Of a stretch of 64,000 bases of DNA, positions 55,486 to 64,000 are shown piece after piece. The notes beneath the pieces are model-generated. The model was not told the DNA's origin. It saw only the letters and a list, made by a program, of their open reading frames with translations, and ran no database searches. The DNA is from Rhodococcus sp. 1168. GTDB taxonomy: Bacteria; Actinomycetota; Actinomycetes; Mycobacteriales; Mycobacteriaceae. The position numbers and the translations under genes were made by a program. Where the stretch lies: the NCBI RefSeq assembly GCF_002091955.1, contig NZ_MKKY01000020.1, forward strand, positions 51,590 through 115,589, read 5' to 3'. Within the stretch, counting starts at the first letter, position 1; each line of letters begins with the position of its first letter.

Positions 55486-56918
55486 CAGCGGCCACCGGGG
55501 AATCCGGGAATTTGCAGCGGTGACTGCGACTCCGATTCGGACGGCATCTGGACGGCGGCAGTCTGCGACTCGGCGGTTCCGAGTGTGACGTCGGCGGTCT
55601 TGTCCTGGCCGCCTTCGGTGTAGGTGATCTTCACCGAATCGCCGGGAGCGTGTGAGCGTACGGCCGCGATGAGCGCGTCACCGCTGGAAATTACTCGATC
55701 GTCGACCTTGGTGATGACAGCCCCCTTCGGAATGCCCGCTGCTGCTGCTGGGCCGCCCTCGGTCACTTCCACTACCGTCGCACCGTTCGCGTCGTCCTTC
55801 GAGGGAACCTGGACGCCGATCATGGCCTGCGTCGCCTTACCGGTCTTACTCAGCTCATCGGCAATGCGCTTGGCCTGATCGACCGGGATCGCGAAGCCGA
55901 GGCCGATGGAACCGCTCTGCGCGCCCGAGGACTGGCTTCCGCCGAGCGAGGCGATGGCGGTATTGATTCCGATCAGCTGGCCGTCGGTATTGACCAGTGC
56001 GCCACCCGAGTTGCCAGGGTTGATAGCGGCATCGGTCTGGATGGCATCGATTACCGAGTTCTGATTACCCGACTCACCGCTGGTCGACACCGGGCGGTTC
56101 AGCGCGGACACGATGCCCGTGGTCACAGTTCCGGCCAGCCCTAGCGGTGATCCGATTGCCACAACCTGCTGCCCGACCTCGAGGTTCGACGAAGTGCCGA
56201 GTTCGATCGGCGTCAGGCCTGTCTTGCCTTCCGCCTTGATGACCGCCATGTCCGACACTGCATCCGCACCCACGAGCGTGGCGTCTGCAATCGACCCGTC
56301 CGAGAAAGCTACGCTCAGTTTGCCGTTGGCTCCGGCACCGGTCGCGACGTGATTGTTGGTGAGGATGAGCCCGTCCGAAGACAAGATGACGCCGGAGCCC
56401 TCCCCCTCGGCCTGGCTGCCCTTGACCTGGATCTGCACGACGCTCGGCAGAACCTTGTTTGCCACAGCCTGTACCGAGCCGTCGGGAAAGTTGGCGGCCG
56501 GTTGCGCCGCGGTGACGGTCGAGTTGAGCGAATTGGACACGCCGCCAGTGCCGTTGGCGTTGTTGGTAGCCAATGCGCCTACCGCGCCACCGATTCCGCC
56601 GCCGACCAGAACCAGTGCGATAGCTCCAGCGACAAGGGTGGTTCGGCCGGGCCTGGCCTGGAGCGCAGCGGGCGCCTGGGTAGTCGCCTCGTGATGCTGT
56701 GGTGCAGCGTGTTGGTTGTAGCCGTACCCCTGTTGCGCGTACGGATTCTGACCGTAGGACGGGCTGCCGTACTGTCCGGTGGCCTGCTGCTGACCATATG
56801 GAGGTTGCTGCGGAGGAAACTGCTGGGTGGAATGCTGATCCGAGGGGCTCTGCGCAGTGGGTTGCTCAGCCGCCGGACGCTCGGGGTTCTGCCCAGAGCC
56901 TGTGCGATCATCGGTCAT
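55485..56918 (-). CDS. pepD: HtrA-family serine protease PepD
   Basis: Membrane-tethered envelope protease/chaperone. The 477 residues have a Gln/Pro/Tyr-rich cytoplasmic head (1-90) and a transmembrane helix (about 93-118). The trypsin-like domain has triad His190 (TNNHVATG), Asp223 (SDMAVIKAE) and Ser304 (GNSGGALV). One C-terminal PDZ domain starts at AMIGVQVPSKDDANG. Start ATG 56918 (AAAGAAG upstream). It is the mycobacterial Rv0983 counterpart beside mprAB, and the paired CTGAGA repeats 75 bp upstream suggest direct control by MprA. Confidence 0.96.
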   Translation of the reverse strand: MTDDRTGSGQNPERPAAEQPTAQSPSDQHSTQQFPPQQPPYGQQQATGQYGSPSYGQNPYAQQGYGYNQHAAPQHHEATTQAPAALQARPGRTTLVAGAIALVLVGGGIGGAVGALATNNANGTGGVSNSLNSTVTAAQPAANFPDGSVQAVANKVLPSVVQIQVKGSQAEGEGSGVILSSDGLILTNNHVATGAGANGKLSVAFSDGSIADATLVGADAVSDMAVIKAEGKTGLTPIELGTSSNLEVGQQVVAIGSPLGLAGTVTTGIVSALNRPVSTSGESGNQNSVIDAIQTDAAINPGNSGGALVNTDGQLIGINTAIASLGGSQSSGAQSGSIGLGFAIPVDQAKRIADELSKTGKATQAMIGVQVPSKDDANGATVVEVTEGGPAAAAGIPKGAVITKVDDRVISSGDALIAAVRSHAPGDSVKITYTEGGQDKTADVTLGTAESQTAAVQMPSESESQSPLQIPGFPGGR

Positions 56919-56992
56919 CAGTGGTGCTTCTTTCAGTAGAAACCTCGGTAGAGGTCGCCCGCCGTTGTTATGGGTAACAATGCCGGTTGCTT

Positions 56993-57009
56993 CTGAGAGC
57001 GTGCTGAGA
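56993..57009 (-). promoter_or_regulatory. Paired direct repeat (candidate MprA box) upstream of pepD
   Basis: CTGAGA at 56993-56998 and again at 57004-57009, 11 bp apart (TCTCAG-N5-TCTCAG on the coding strand of pepD). The same motif with the same spacing lies upstream of mprA. OmpR-type regulators bind such tandem half-sites about one helical turn apart. It lies 75 bp before the pepD ATG. Confidence 0.65.
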
Positions 57010-57076
57010 TGCACCTATTGATTTCCCGAGACTCTCCAGATCCAATTCCCTCTCTGTAAAGCTCTTGGCCAGAAGG

Positions 57077-58531
57077 TCAAATTTCCGAAGTCGTGGGCAC
57101 GATCTGCGGATCCACTTCACCCGGCAACACAATTCGAATCAGCGCACCCCCACGTTCGGACACCTCCACACCGATAGTGCCGCCGTGTTTGACCACAACT
57201 TGCCGCACTATCGCAAGCCCTAGCCCGGACCCGGGCATCGACCTCGACGCAGTCGATCTGTAGAAGCGATCGAACACGAGCTCGCGATCCTCCTCAGGAA
57301 TTCCCGGACCGCCGTCGTCGACGGTGAGTTCCATCAGCCCATCACCGATCTTGCGCATCACCACGCGAACCTCACCGCCGGCAGGACTCCACTTGGCAGC
57401 GTTGTCGAGAACATTGAGCACCGCTCGCGACAACCCCGCCTGATCCCCATAGACGAACCACGGCTCGAGGGTCGCTACGAAGTCGATTTCGTTGCGACGC
57501 CGTCGTACACGCTCGAGACTGCGAGCGACGGCATCGGCAAGATCGACGCGCTCGAACACCGTCTCAGGTGTGTCTTCACGGGCGAGGTCGACGAGATCTC
57601 CGACGAGCGTGGACAATTCCTGAATCTGCGCGACGACGTCCGTGCGCAACTCGGCCATGTCCTCGTCCGGAATCGACGGGGCGCCCGGTCGGCCCGAGGC
57701 GATCAGCAATTCCATGTTGGTGCGCAGCGAAGTCAGCGGCGTGCGGAGTTCGTGACCTGCATCGGCGACGAGTCGACTCTGACGACCTCTGGATTCGGCC
57801 AAGGCTCGGAGCATCGTGTTGAAACTTTCGGTGAGACGAGCCAATTCGTCGTCGCCGGTAACAGGAATCGGCGTCAGATCATCGGTACGGGCGACCCGTT
57901 CAGCGGCTGCGGTCAATCTCGCAATCGGACGCAAACCGGTGCGGCCCACGGCCATTCCAGCGCCGGCTGCGAGTGCGACACCACCACCTCCGACGAACAG
58001 CAGAACCCACGCGAGTCGATCCAGCACCTCACCGGTGGGCGAAAGCCGCTGCGCAATGACAATTGTGCTGCCGTCCTGCGTGCGCTGACTGAGCACCCGT
58101 TGCCCGTCGACCGTTCGCAAGGAAAGATCACTCTCCCCCTCGGCGACAGCGACTTCCGCGGCCCCGATCGGCACTTTGGAACCTGGCGGCACATATTTGG
58201 TGAGATCGGGATAGATCAACGCAACCGAGACGTCGGTGCTGTACAGCGTCGCACCGGCAACGTAGCGGGGGTCGAACGTCACCAGATTGCTGTTGATCAA
58301 CGCATCTGCACGGGTACGAAGCTGGTTGTCGACATCGCCGTACAACGCTCGCGACACGACGGCATAGGCCGCAATCGCCATCACCGCCACGGCGATAGCC
58401 ACCACCGACGCGGCCAACAACGTCACCCGCCAACGCAACGACACCGTCCGTGTCAACGGCATGGGAGGACGCATCGCCGACGGGTCCGACACAGCCTGCG
58501 CGGGCGGCCGACGCCCGAAGGGAGCAACCAT
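57077..58531 (-). CDS. mprB: Sensor histidine kinase MprB
   Basis: Envelope-stress sensor of 484 residues. Transmembrane helices lie at about 35-60 and 173-197, with an extracytoplasmic domain between them. A HAMP domain follows (RPIARLTAAAERVART). The phospho-acceptor is His260 in VADAGHELRTPLTSL. The ATPase has VLDNAAKWSP (N box), VDDGGPGIPEEDR (G1) and GSGLGLAIV (G2). ATG 58531 overlaps the mprA stop (TAATG), so the kinase is coupled to its regulator. Counterpart of Rv0982. Confidence 0.95.
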   Translation of the reverse strand: MVAPFGRRPPAQAVSDPSAMRPPMPLTRTVSLRWRVTLLAASVVAIAVAVMAIAAYAVVSRALYGDVDNQLRTRADALINSNLVTFDPRYVAGATLYSTDVSVALIYPDLTKYVPPGSKVPIGAAEVAVAEGESDLSLRTVDGQRVLSQRTQDGSTIVIAQRLSPTGEVLDRLAWVLLFVGGGGVALAAGAGMAVGRTGLRPIARLTAAAERVARTDDLTPIPVTGDDELARLTESFNTMLRALAESRGRQSRLVADAGHELRTPLTSLRTNMELLIASGRPGAPSIPDEDMAELRTDVVAQIQELSTLVGDLVDLAREDTPETVFERVDLADAVARSLERVRRRRNEIDFVATLEPWFVYGDQAGLSRAVLNVLDNAAKWSPAGGEVRVVMRKIGDGLMELTVDDGGPGIPEEDRELVFDRFYRSTASRSMPGSGLGLAIVRQVVVKHGGTIGVEVSERGGALIRIVLPGEVDPQIVPTTSEI

Positions 58532-59217
58532 TACGGGGGCGTCTCGCGGAGCACGTAGCCGACTCCTCGGACCGTATGAATCAGCCGAGTCTCCCCCTCT
58601 GCTTCGGTCTTGCGTCGCAGATAACCGACGTACACCTCGAGGGCGTTCCCCGACGTAGGGAAGTCGTAACCCCACACCTCTTCGAGAATTCGACTGCGCG
58701 TCAGCACTCGACGCGGGTTCATGATCAACATTTCCATCAGCGAGAACTCGGTGCGCGTCAGGCTGATCGACCGCTCCCCTCGCGTCACTTCGCGGGTGAC
58801 CGGATCCAGCGACAAATCCGCAAACTCCATTGCCTCCGATTCTCCGTCGGCTTCCATCGCCGTGCGACGAAGCAGCGCACGCAGTCGAGCCAACAATTCC
58901 TCGAGCGCGAACGGCTTGGGCAGATAGTCGTCGGCCCCGGCGTCGAGACCTGCCACGCGCTCGGACACCGAGTCGCGGGCAGTGAGCACCAAAATCGGTA
59001 AGTCGTCGCCGACGCTGCGCAAGCGCCGGCACACTTCGAGCCCGTCGAGACGGGGCATCATCACGTCCAGGACAAGGGCATCCGGGCGATCGGCTGCGAT
59101 TTTTTCGAGTGCATCGAGACCATCGACAGCGATGTCGACGGTGTACCCGTTGAAGGTGAGGGATCTCCTGAGCGAGTCACGGACCGCTCGATCGTCGTCG
59201 ACAACCAGAATACGCAT
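58531..59217 (-). CDS. mprA: Response regulator MprA
   Basis: OmpR/PhoB-type regulator of 228 residues. The receiver domain has [12 protein letters not shown], phospho-acceptor Asp51 ([12 protein letters not shown]), Thr/Lys switch (LTARDS, LPKPFA). The winged-helix DNA-binding domain covers the last 100 residues ([32 protein letters not shown]). It controls envelope-stress genes such as pepD and sigE in mycobacteria. Paired repeats 23 bp upstream suggest autoregulation. Confidence 0.96.
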   Translation of the reverse strand: MRILVVDDDRAVRDSLRRSLTFNGYTVDIAVDGLDALEKIAADRPDALVLDVMMPRLDGLEVCRRLRSVGDDLPILVLTARDSVSERVAGLDAGADDYLPKPFALEELLARLRALLRRTAMEADGESEAMEFADLSLDPVTREVTRGERSISLTRTEFSLMEMLIMNPRRVLTRSRILEEVWGYDFPTSGNALEVYVGYLRRKTEAEGETRLIHTVRGVGYVLRETPP

Positions 59218-59239
59218 TCGTCTAGTTTGTCCTGAAGGA

Positions 59240-59256
59240 CTGAGATATGTCTGAGA
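59240..59256 (-). promoter_or_regulatory. Paired direct repeat (candidate MprA box) upstream of mprA
   Basis: CTGAGA at 59240-59245 and 59251-59256 (TCTCAG-N5-TCTCAG on the mprA strand), 11 bp apart, 23 bp before the ATG at 59217. Same sequence and spacing as the site upstream of pepD. Confidence 0.68.
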
Positions 59257-59272
59257 AGGGTCCCGATGTGTC

Positions 59273-59914
59273 CTACTCCTCGACGGGGAGGCGTCGAGCA
59301 ATCGGTAGATTCCACCGTCGCCACAGGGCGAGAACACGCAGCCCCGTCGCGGCAACGGTGCCGATGAGCAGGCCGAGATTCTCGGACCATCCGATCGCTT
59401 CGGTCACCGCAACTGCCGTCGAACCCAACAATGCCGGGACGGCATACAGATCGCGTCGAAGTAGCAACGGAACCTCGTTGACCAGAATATCTCGAATGAC
59501 GCCGCCCGCCACAGCTGTCGTCACACCGATGAGACAGGCTGCGAGTGAACTACCCCCGCTCTCCAACGCAATCGTCGCACCCGTCGCCGCGAACAACCCC
59601 ATGCCGAACGCGTCGAAGAGCAACACACCTTTCCAAACGCGATCGATGACCGGATGCGCGACGAACACCAACAGCGATGTGACGAGCGCGACCGTAAGAT
59701 TGGGCCACCGATCCAGCGACGTCGGCGGGTGGATCCCGAGCAGAAGATCGCGAATGATGCCGCCGCCGACTCCCGTCGTGATTCCGACGACACACACTCC
59801 GAAGAGATCGAGGCGTTTACGAACACCGATCAGAGCGCCCGACGCTGCGAACGCCGCGATTCCCACATAACCCAACACATCCACGAGCACCCGGTAAGCG
59901 TCCCATGGGCGCAT
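59273..59914 (-). CDS. TRIC-family (UPF0126) cation channel protein
   Basis: Polytopic membrane protein of 213 residues with about seven helices formed by two related halves. Each half holds the glycine-rich bend: [13 protein letters not shown] near residues 48-60 and [12 protein letters not shown] near 135-146. Bacterial TRIC homologues are trimeric channels for K+ or other cations. It is 55 bp upstream of mprA on the same strand, so read-through is possible, but the repeat site lies between them. Confidence 0.92.
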   Translation of the reverse strand: MRPWDAYRVLVDVLGYVGIAAFAASGALIGVRKRLDLFGVCVVGITTGVGGGIIRDLLLGIHPPTSLDRWPNLTVALVTSLLVFVAHPVIDRVWKGVLLFDAFGMGLFAATGATIALESGGSSLAACLIGVTTAVAGGVIRDILVNEVPLLLRRDLYAVPALLGSTAVAVTEAIGWSENLGLLIGTVAATGLRVLALWRRWNLPIARRLPVEE

Positions 59915-59976
59915 CCGCCACTGCTATGGCACGCTGACTTCATTCGAGGAGCGCCACAGGAAAGGTTGGGTTCACG

Positions 59977-60993
59977 TTGCCGATCGTCGACAACGCCGTG
60001 TACGTCGACGGCAAAAGGACAGCCAACCCAAGCAGTCTCGACATCACCTACGAGGTGATGCGGGAACGCGAAGGGATGGCCTGGATCGGCATGTACCGCC
60101 CGGATATCGACGAAATCGACTCCGTTGCAGAAGAATTCAGCCTCCACCGCCTGGCCGTCGAGGATGCCATCGCCGCACACCAGCGTCCGAAACTCGAACG
60201 CTACGACGACCAATTATTCGTCGTACTTCGACCTGCTCGGTACATCGACGAGACCGAGAAAGTCGAATTCGGTGAGCTCCACATCTTCCTGGGCCCAGAC
60301 TTCGTCATCACCATCAGGCACGCTGAATCACCGGACCTCAAAGTGGTGCGCGAACGACTCGAGAAGACACCCGCGCTACTCCGCCAAGGTACCGAGGCTG
60401 TGCTTTATGCCATCCTGGACCAAGTCGTCGACGAGTACGAACCCGTGGTCGAAGGACTCCAGATCGACATCGACCAAATCGAAGACCAACTGTTCTCGAG
60501 AGACGAATCGGTGTCCCGACGCATTTACACCCTCTCCCGTGAGGTCACCGAGTTCCAACGCGCAACCGGCCCCCTGGTGACAATGATCGAGCACCTCGCA
60601 AAAGGTTCGGACAAGTACCACGTCGACATCGAACTTCAACGCAATCTGCGCGACGTACTCGACCACTGTGTTCTGATCGCAGAACGCGTCGAAACATTCC
60701 GGTCGAACTTGCAGAACGCACTTTCGGTAAATGCGACGATGGTCGCCCAGCAGCAGAACGATGAAATTCGCGCCATGACGCAAGTCAGCCTCGAACAGAA
60801 CGAGCAAGTGAAGAAGATCTCGTCGTGGGGCGCCATCCTGTTCGCGCCATCACTGATCGCCGCGATCTACGGCATGAACTTCGAGGTCATGCCGGAACTG
60901 AGCGTGCACATCGGATACCCGCTCGCACTACTGGCAATGGTCCTCTGCTCGAGTGCACTATATGTGACCTTCAAGCGACAGAAGTGGCTATAG
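59977..60993 (+). CDS. corA: CorA magnesium/cobalt transport protein
   Basis: Mg2+ channel of 338 residues. A large cytoplasmic funnel (helical, with LLRQGTEAVLYAILDQVVDEYEPVVE) is followed by two C-terminal transmembrane helices. The signature YGMNF lies at residues 298-302. The short basic C-terminus FKRQKWL is typical. TTG 59977 is the start, with AGGAAAGG upstream. Divergent from the TRIC gene (62-bp gap). Confidence 0.95.
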   Translation: MPIVDNAVYVDGKRTANPSSLDITYEVMREREGMAWIGMYRPDIDEIDSVAEEFSLHRLAVEDAIAAHQRPKLERYDDQLFVVLRPARYIDETEKVEFGELHIFLGPDFVITIRHAESPDLKVVRERLEKTPALLRQGTEAVLYAILDQVVDEYEPVVEGLQIDIDQIEDQLFSRDESVSRRIYTLSREVTEFQRATGPLVTMIEHLAKGSDKYHVDIELQRNLRDVLDHCVLIAERVETFRSNLQNALSVNATMVAQQQNDEIRAMTQVSLEQNEQVKKISSWGAILFAPSLIAAIYGMNFEVMPELSVHIGYPLALLAMVLCSSALYVTFKRQKWL

Positions 60994-61090
60994 CTGCTCG
61001 TTCAGAAGCTGAAGCGACCCAGCGCCCTCCACAACAGGACAGCGGGTCGAACTACGTACGTTCAGTGCAACGACCTTTGGAGTCCGCCGC

Positions 61091-61963
61091 CTAGACCAAC
61101 TGAATGTCGAGGCCGGCAATCTCCGCGAATGCTTCGAGCTGCTCCAGGTAGTGAGCAAGCGATTCATGACGGACCGTCAAGTTCATTCGGGTCGCTCCTG
61201 CCTTCTCTGCGGTGGCCATAACCTCGGCCACCAGGCCTGGCGCGTCGGTCGGGTCCAGGGCTTTGCCCGGGGAGAAGACAACATCGAAACCCATCGGCAA
61301 GTCGTGCCGGTCGAGCATCTGCCGCATCAGTTCCGGAGTCGGTCCACGGAAGGCCTGCGGCGCCGGGGCCCAACCGTCGGCGAGAGTCACCGCTCTGCGC
61401 AAGGCGCGCTCGCTGTGTCCACCGATCCACATCGGCACCCGAGACTGAGCGGCGTGCGGGTCGACCACCATGTCCTGGAACGAGTAGTAAGGACCGTCAT
61501 ACGACACCTTTCTTCCGGACAACGCTGCCCGCAGTGCCCGGAGGGCGTCGTCGGCACGCGGCCCGCGGTCGTCGAAGGGGACCCCGAGCATGTCGAATTC
61601 CTCCTTCAAATTCCCCACTCCGAACGCGAGGATCAGTCGCCCATCGCTGAGGTAGTCGAGTGTCCCGTACCGCTTGGCGATCTCCAACGGGTGATAGAAG
61701 GGCAGAACCAACACGTACGGCGTGAACCGAAGTCGGCGCGTCTGCCCCGCCAGGAACGAGAATGTCGCCAGCGGGTCGTAGAAACGTTCGCCACGCGGGA
61801 GCCCAGGCGGTACGGCCACGTGGTCACCACACGTCATGTGTTCGTACCCGAGTCGATCGGCAGCCTGAGCCACCCGGACGAGCTCGGCAGTACCGGCCGC
61901 AGCCTCCCATGCGGGACGATGACCTGCCAACGCCACGATCGGCGAGCTGATTCCTACCTTCAT
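61091..61963 (-). CDS. LLM class oxidoreductase, probably F420-dependent
   Basis: Luciferase-like monooxygenase fold protein of 290 residues: MKVGISSPIVALAGHRPAWE, GYEHMTCGDHVAVPPGLP, GTLDYLSDGRLILAFGVGNLKEEF, DGPYYSFQDMVVDPHAAQSRVPMWIGGHS. The sequence resembles actinobacterial TIGR03619-type enzymes that use F420. ATG 61963 overlaps the SnoaL-like stop (ATGA), so the genes are coupled. The substrate is unknown. A longer in-frame reading to 62203 falls inside the partner gene. Confidence 0.9.
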   Translation of the reverse strand: MKVGISSPIVALAGHRPAWEAAAGTAELVRVAQAADRLGYEHMTCGDHVAVPPGLPRGERFYDPLATFSFLAGQTRRLRFTPYVLVLPFYHPLEIAKRYGTLDYLSDGRLILAFGVGNLKEEFDMLGVPFDDRGPRADDALRALRAALSGRKVSYDGPYYSFQDMVVDPHAAQSRVPMWIGGHSERALRRAVTLADGWAPAPQAFRGPTPELMRQMLDRHDLPMGFDVVFSPGKALDPTDAPGLVAEVMATAEKAGATRMNLTVRHESLAHYLEQLEAFAEIAGLDIQLV

Positions 61964-62490
61964 ACCTGTGCCTCCGTTACTTGTAGCGTTCGCTGTAGTC
62001 GAATCAACGGATCGTCCCCGTCCCTGCTTCCAGAAGGCCCCGCACCCTCTTTGGGCATCAGCCGGCCTGCGTCCGAACGGGTCCATTCCCGCACAGCCCA
62101 CCGCTCGGTGATCGCCCACCGACCGTCTCGCCAAGTGAAGTGATCGATGAATCGCACGCCGCTGGTGAAATTCACCCGGGAATCGTCGGTAGGTTCGCCC
62201 CAATGAACCGACGTCCCATACGTCTCGCTGATCGCACTATCACCCATCAGTTCAACCAGATGATTGCCGAGGATATGCATCGTCCCACCGCGCCGAGCCC
62301 TCAACTTGGGTTCGACCCAGGCAATATATTCCTCACGCGTGCCCTCGAAGCCGGTGTGATGGTCGATGGCGTCCACATGGTAGGTAGACCGGACCAGATC
62401 GAAATCCAGCCGGTCGATCCCGCGGCAGTACCGCAACACGACATCGTGTATCTGTTGGCGATCGGACCACTCACTACGTTGAACAGTCAT
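61960..62490 (-). CDS. SnoaL-like (NTF2-fold) protein
   Basis: Product of 176 residues. SDRQQIHDVVLRYCRGIDRLDFDLVRSTYHVDAIDHHTGF near the start is the nuclear-transport-factor-2-like ring-hydroxylating/SnoaL pattern, and TMHILGNHLVELMGDSAISETY continues it. A charged 35-residue tail follows the fold. Start ATG 62490; the in-frame ATG at 62580 adds unrelated residues. It is coupled to the LLM oxidoreductase, so both likely act on the same small molecule, possibly a steroid or aromatic compound, though that is a guess. Confidence 0.85.
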   Translation of the reverse strand: MTVQRSEWSDRQQIHDVVLRYCRGIDRLDFDLVRSTYHVDAIDHHTGFEGTREEYIAWVEPKLRARRGGTMHILGNHLVELMGDSAISETYGTSVHWGEPTDDSRVNFTSGVRFIDHFTWRDGRWAITERWAVREWTRSDAGRLMPKEGAGPSGSRDGDDPLIRLQRTLQVTEAQV

Positions 62491-62814
62491 ACCGACCGAC
62501 GGTAGCGAAGGCGGCACCGTCCTTTCCCGCGAATCCCGCTGTGTGGGAGCACACCGGCAAGAAATGGGTTCCATTGGCACCTTCGAGTTTGGGCTAGGAC
62601 TGGCTTCGAGCCCACGTTCCGCACGGCGCGCATGGATGTTTCGGCCGGAGATGCGTTCGATGACTGCGTTGCCCTGCCCTACAACGGATCTAGCCTCGTG
62701 CTTTCACAGAGGTGAGGATCTGATCTGTGTCGAAAACGAAGAAAGGTGCTCCCACCTGCGATAATTCGACTTGTCTAAGGTTGAATACACGCTGGAACAA
62801 GGAGCACCCTTCTG
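62491..62814 (+). other. 324-bp spacer holding SnoaL promoter and left flank of the insertion sequence
   Basis: No gene is seen. The first part carries the promoter of the SnoaL-like gene. The right part (about 62690-62814) is AT-richer, and CCTCGTGC with CACAGAGG around 62695-62713 forms a short inverted repeat near where the left IS end should lie. The exact IS boundary cannot be set without the right end. Confidence 0.45.
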
Positions 62815-64000
62815 GTGAGCAAGTCTACGTCGTCGTACCCCACCCTGTCCGTTGATGCCACCGGAACCGGTGTCGTGTCGCACGCCGGTGCAGTGACTTT
62901 GCTGCGCACGGCGGAAGTGACGGGATTGACCGCAGCGTTGTCGAAGCAGCTCGTGTCGTGGCGGAAACCGTTGGCGCAGTTCGACCCCGGCAAGATCGTC
63001 CTCGACCTCGCAGTGTCGCTGGCCCTCGGTGGGGATTGCCTCGCCGACATCGCCACCCTGCGTGAACACGCTGCCGTCTTCGGAAGAGTTCCCTCCGATC
63101 CCACCGTCTCCCGCCTGATCACGGCATTGACCACCGACACCGCCTCGGTGCTCACCGCGATCGACACCGCCCGAGCATCCGCTCGCACCGCGGCGTGGAA
63201 ACACGCCGGCGAGCACGCTCCCGATCACGACATCACCGCCAAGAATCCGATCGTCATCGACCTCGATGCCACCCTCGTCGCGGCCCACTCGGACAAGGAG
63301 TCTGCTGCACCGACGTACAAACGAGGCTATGGATTTCATCCCCTGATGGCGTTCGTCGACCACGGCACCAGCGGGACCGGTGAACCTGTCGCGGCGCTGC
63401 TGCGGCCCGGTAACGCCGGATCGAACACAGCGGCAGATCATATCGAGGTCACTCGGAAAGCGTTGGCACAGTTACCCTCCACCAGCAGCACACGCCCCGG
63501 CAAGAAGGTGCTCATTCGTACCGACGGTGCCGGCGCGAGCCACAAATACCTCACCTGGCTCCACAACCAACGGGTCTCGTATTCGATCGGATTCGGGCTC
63601 ACCGATGCGATGGTCACCGCACTCGCCGACGCTCCCGAGGACGCCTGGTCGGTCGCCGTCGACGCACAGAAGAAAGTCCGTGACGGTGCCTGGGTCATCG
63701 ACGCCACCGGCATCGTGGACCTCACCGCCTGGCCGGAGGGGATGCGCGTGGTCATCAGAAAAGAACGACCACACCCCGGTGCTCAACTACGGTTCACCGA
63801 TGCCGACGGCCTGCGGTTGACTGCGTTCGCCACCAACACCGTCGGCGGGAAGGTCCAGGATCTCGAACTTCGTCACCGTCGCCGTGCGCGCTGCGAGGAC
63901 CGGATCCGCGTCGCGAAGGACACCGGTCTCACCAACTTCCCGTTGCACGGCTTCGATCAAAACCGCATCTGGCTGGCTATCGTGCAACTCGCCCTCGACC
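62695..64000 (+). mobile_element. IS1380-family insertion sequence, left end and partial body
   Basis: An insertion sequence recognised from its transposase. The left edge is approximate, and the right end lies beyond the window. No terminal inverted repeat could be confirmed because only one end is visible. Confidence 0.7.
62815..64000 (+). CDS. IS1380-family transposase (3' end outside window)
   Basis: DDE transposase; 395 codons are present and open to base 64000. GTG 62815 has AAGGAG 8 nt upstream. The catalytic core shows the first Asp in PIVIDLDATLVAAHSDKE near residues 142-160, KRGYGFHPLMAFVD, the second Asp in VLIRTDGAGASHKYL near 231-245, and the later region ending with LPLHGFDQNRIW-like spacing (NFPLHGFDQNRIWLAIVQLA). 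These are typical of IS1380 elements in actinobacteria. No frameshift or internal stop is seen, so the copy may be active. Confidence 0.92.
   Translation, partial: MSKSTSSYPTLSVDATGTGVVSHAGAVTLLRTAEVTGLTAALSKQLVSWRKPLAQFDPGKIVLDLAVSLALGGDCLADIATLREHAAVFGRVPSDPTVSRLITALTTDTASVLTAIDTARASARTAAWKHAGEHAPDHDITAKNPIVIDLDATLVAAHSDKESAAPTYKRGYGFHPLMAFVDHGTSGTGEPVAALLRPGNAGSNTAADHIEVTRKALAQLPSTSSTRPGKKVLIRTDGAGASHKYLTWLHNQRVSYSIGFGLTDAMVTALADAPEDAWSVAVDAQKKVRDGAWVIDATGIVDLTAWPEGMRVVIRKERPHPGAQLRFTDADGLRLTAFATNTVGGKVQDLELRHRRRARCEDRIRVAKDTGLTNFPLHGFDQNRIWLAIVQLALD

Overview
The window is a 64 kb piece of chromosome from a high-GC actinobacterium of the mycolic-acid group. It is most likely a Rhodococcus or close Nocardiaceae relative. 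The reasons are the GC-rich codon use, the many GTG and TTG starts, three MspA-type porins, a wax ester synthase/diacylglycerol acyltransferase, an ergothioneine cluster, and long stretches of gene order that match the Mycobacterium tuberculosis Rv1020-Rv0981 interval as I remember it (mfd-glmU-prsA, rplY-pth-pks16, ispE-rsmA-rpfB-tatD-metS, rsmI-pmt-arcA, galU-moeA-rimJ-Rv0996, the Rv0992c/Rv0991c pair, mscL-moaB-pepD-mprB-mprA). The genus is inferred; no rRNA gene is present to settle it.

Layout. 1-7.6 kb: the N-terminal two thirds of mfd, two TetR regulators, tRNA-Gln, glmU-prsA and a CxxC protein. 7.7-14.1 kb: a SOUL protein and the ergothioneine genes egtABCD (minus strand), with egtE divergent. 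14.2-20 kb: rplY, pth, a pks16-type acyl-AMP ligase, prfC and an unknown protein. 20-29.4 kb: a DUF4166 protein, an ABC-F ATPase, ispE, a WYL regulator, rsmA, rpfB, tatD and metG, with three copies of a 53-bp palindromic repeat around the last four genes. 29.6-33.3 kb: a lipid block (WS/DGAT, HSL-type esterase, SRPBCC protein, TetR). 33.3-43.3 kb: rsmI, protein mannosyltransferase, DoxX, GntR, an NAD-binding protein, ArsC-like protein, arginine deiminase, an SDR, a small molybdopterin oxidoreductase with its flavin reductase, a gamma-butyrolactone-receptor-like TetR, and two coupled GyrI-like proteins. 43.5-49.6 kb: tRNA-Ala, the glpR-rimJ-glp-galU operon, a 5-formyltetrahydrofolate cyclo-ligase, and a Ruc/FmdB-type chaperone gene with a CIRCE-like operator, followed by a SAF-domain protein. 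49.6-54.7 kb: envelope genes (three MspA porins, mscL, a PASTA protein, a lipoprotein). 54.7-59.9 kb: mprA-mprB, then pepD-moaB and an unlisted 59-aa gene, with matching direct repeats upstream of mprA and pepD, then a TRIC-like channel. 60-64 kb: corA, a SnoaL-like/LLM oxidoreductase pair, and an IS1380-family transposase cut by the window end.

The genes fall into cell-envelope and division functions (glmU, porins, MprAB-PepD, Glp/GlpR, mannosyltransferase, RpfB), stress and redox defence (ergothioneine, Ruc), translation and RNA maturation (rplY, pth, prfC, rsmA, rsmI, metG, two tRNAs) and lipid metabolism. I found no CRISPR array, phage or obvious defence island. The most informative signals are regulatory: a CIRCE-like element at the Ruc gene and paired CTGAGA repeats in front of both mprA and pepD. 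Next come the 53-bp repeat family, the coupled GyrI pair and the 59-aa gene after moaB.
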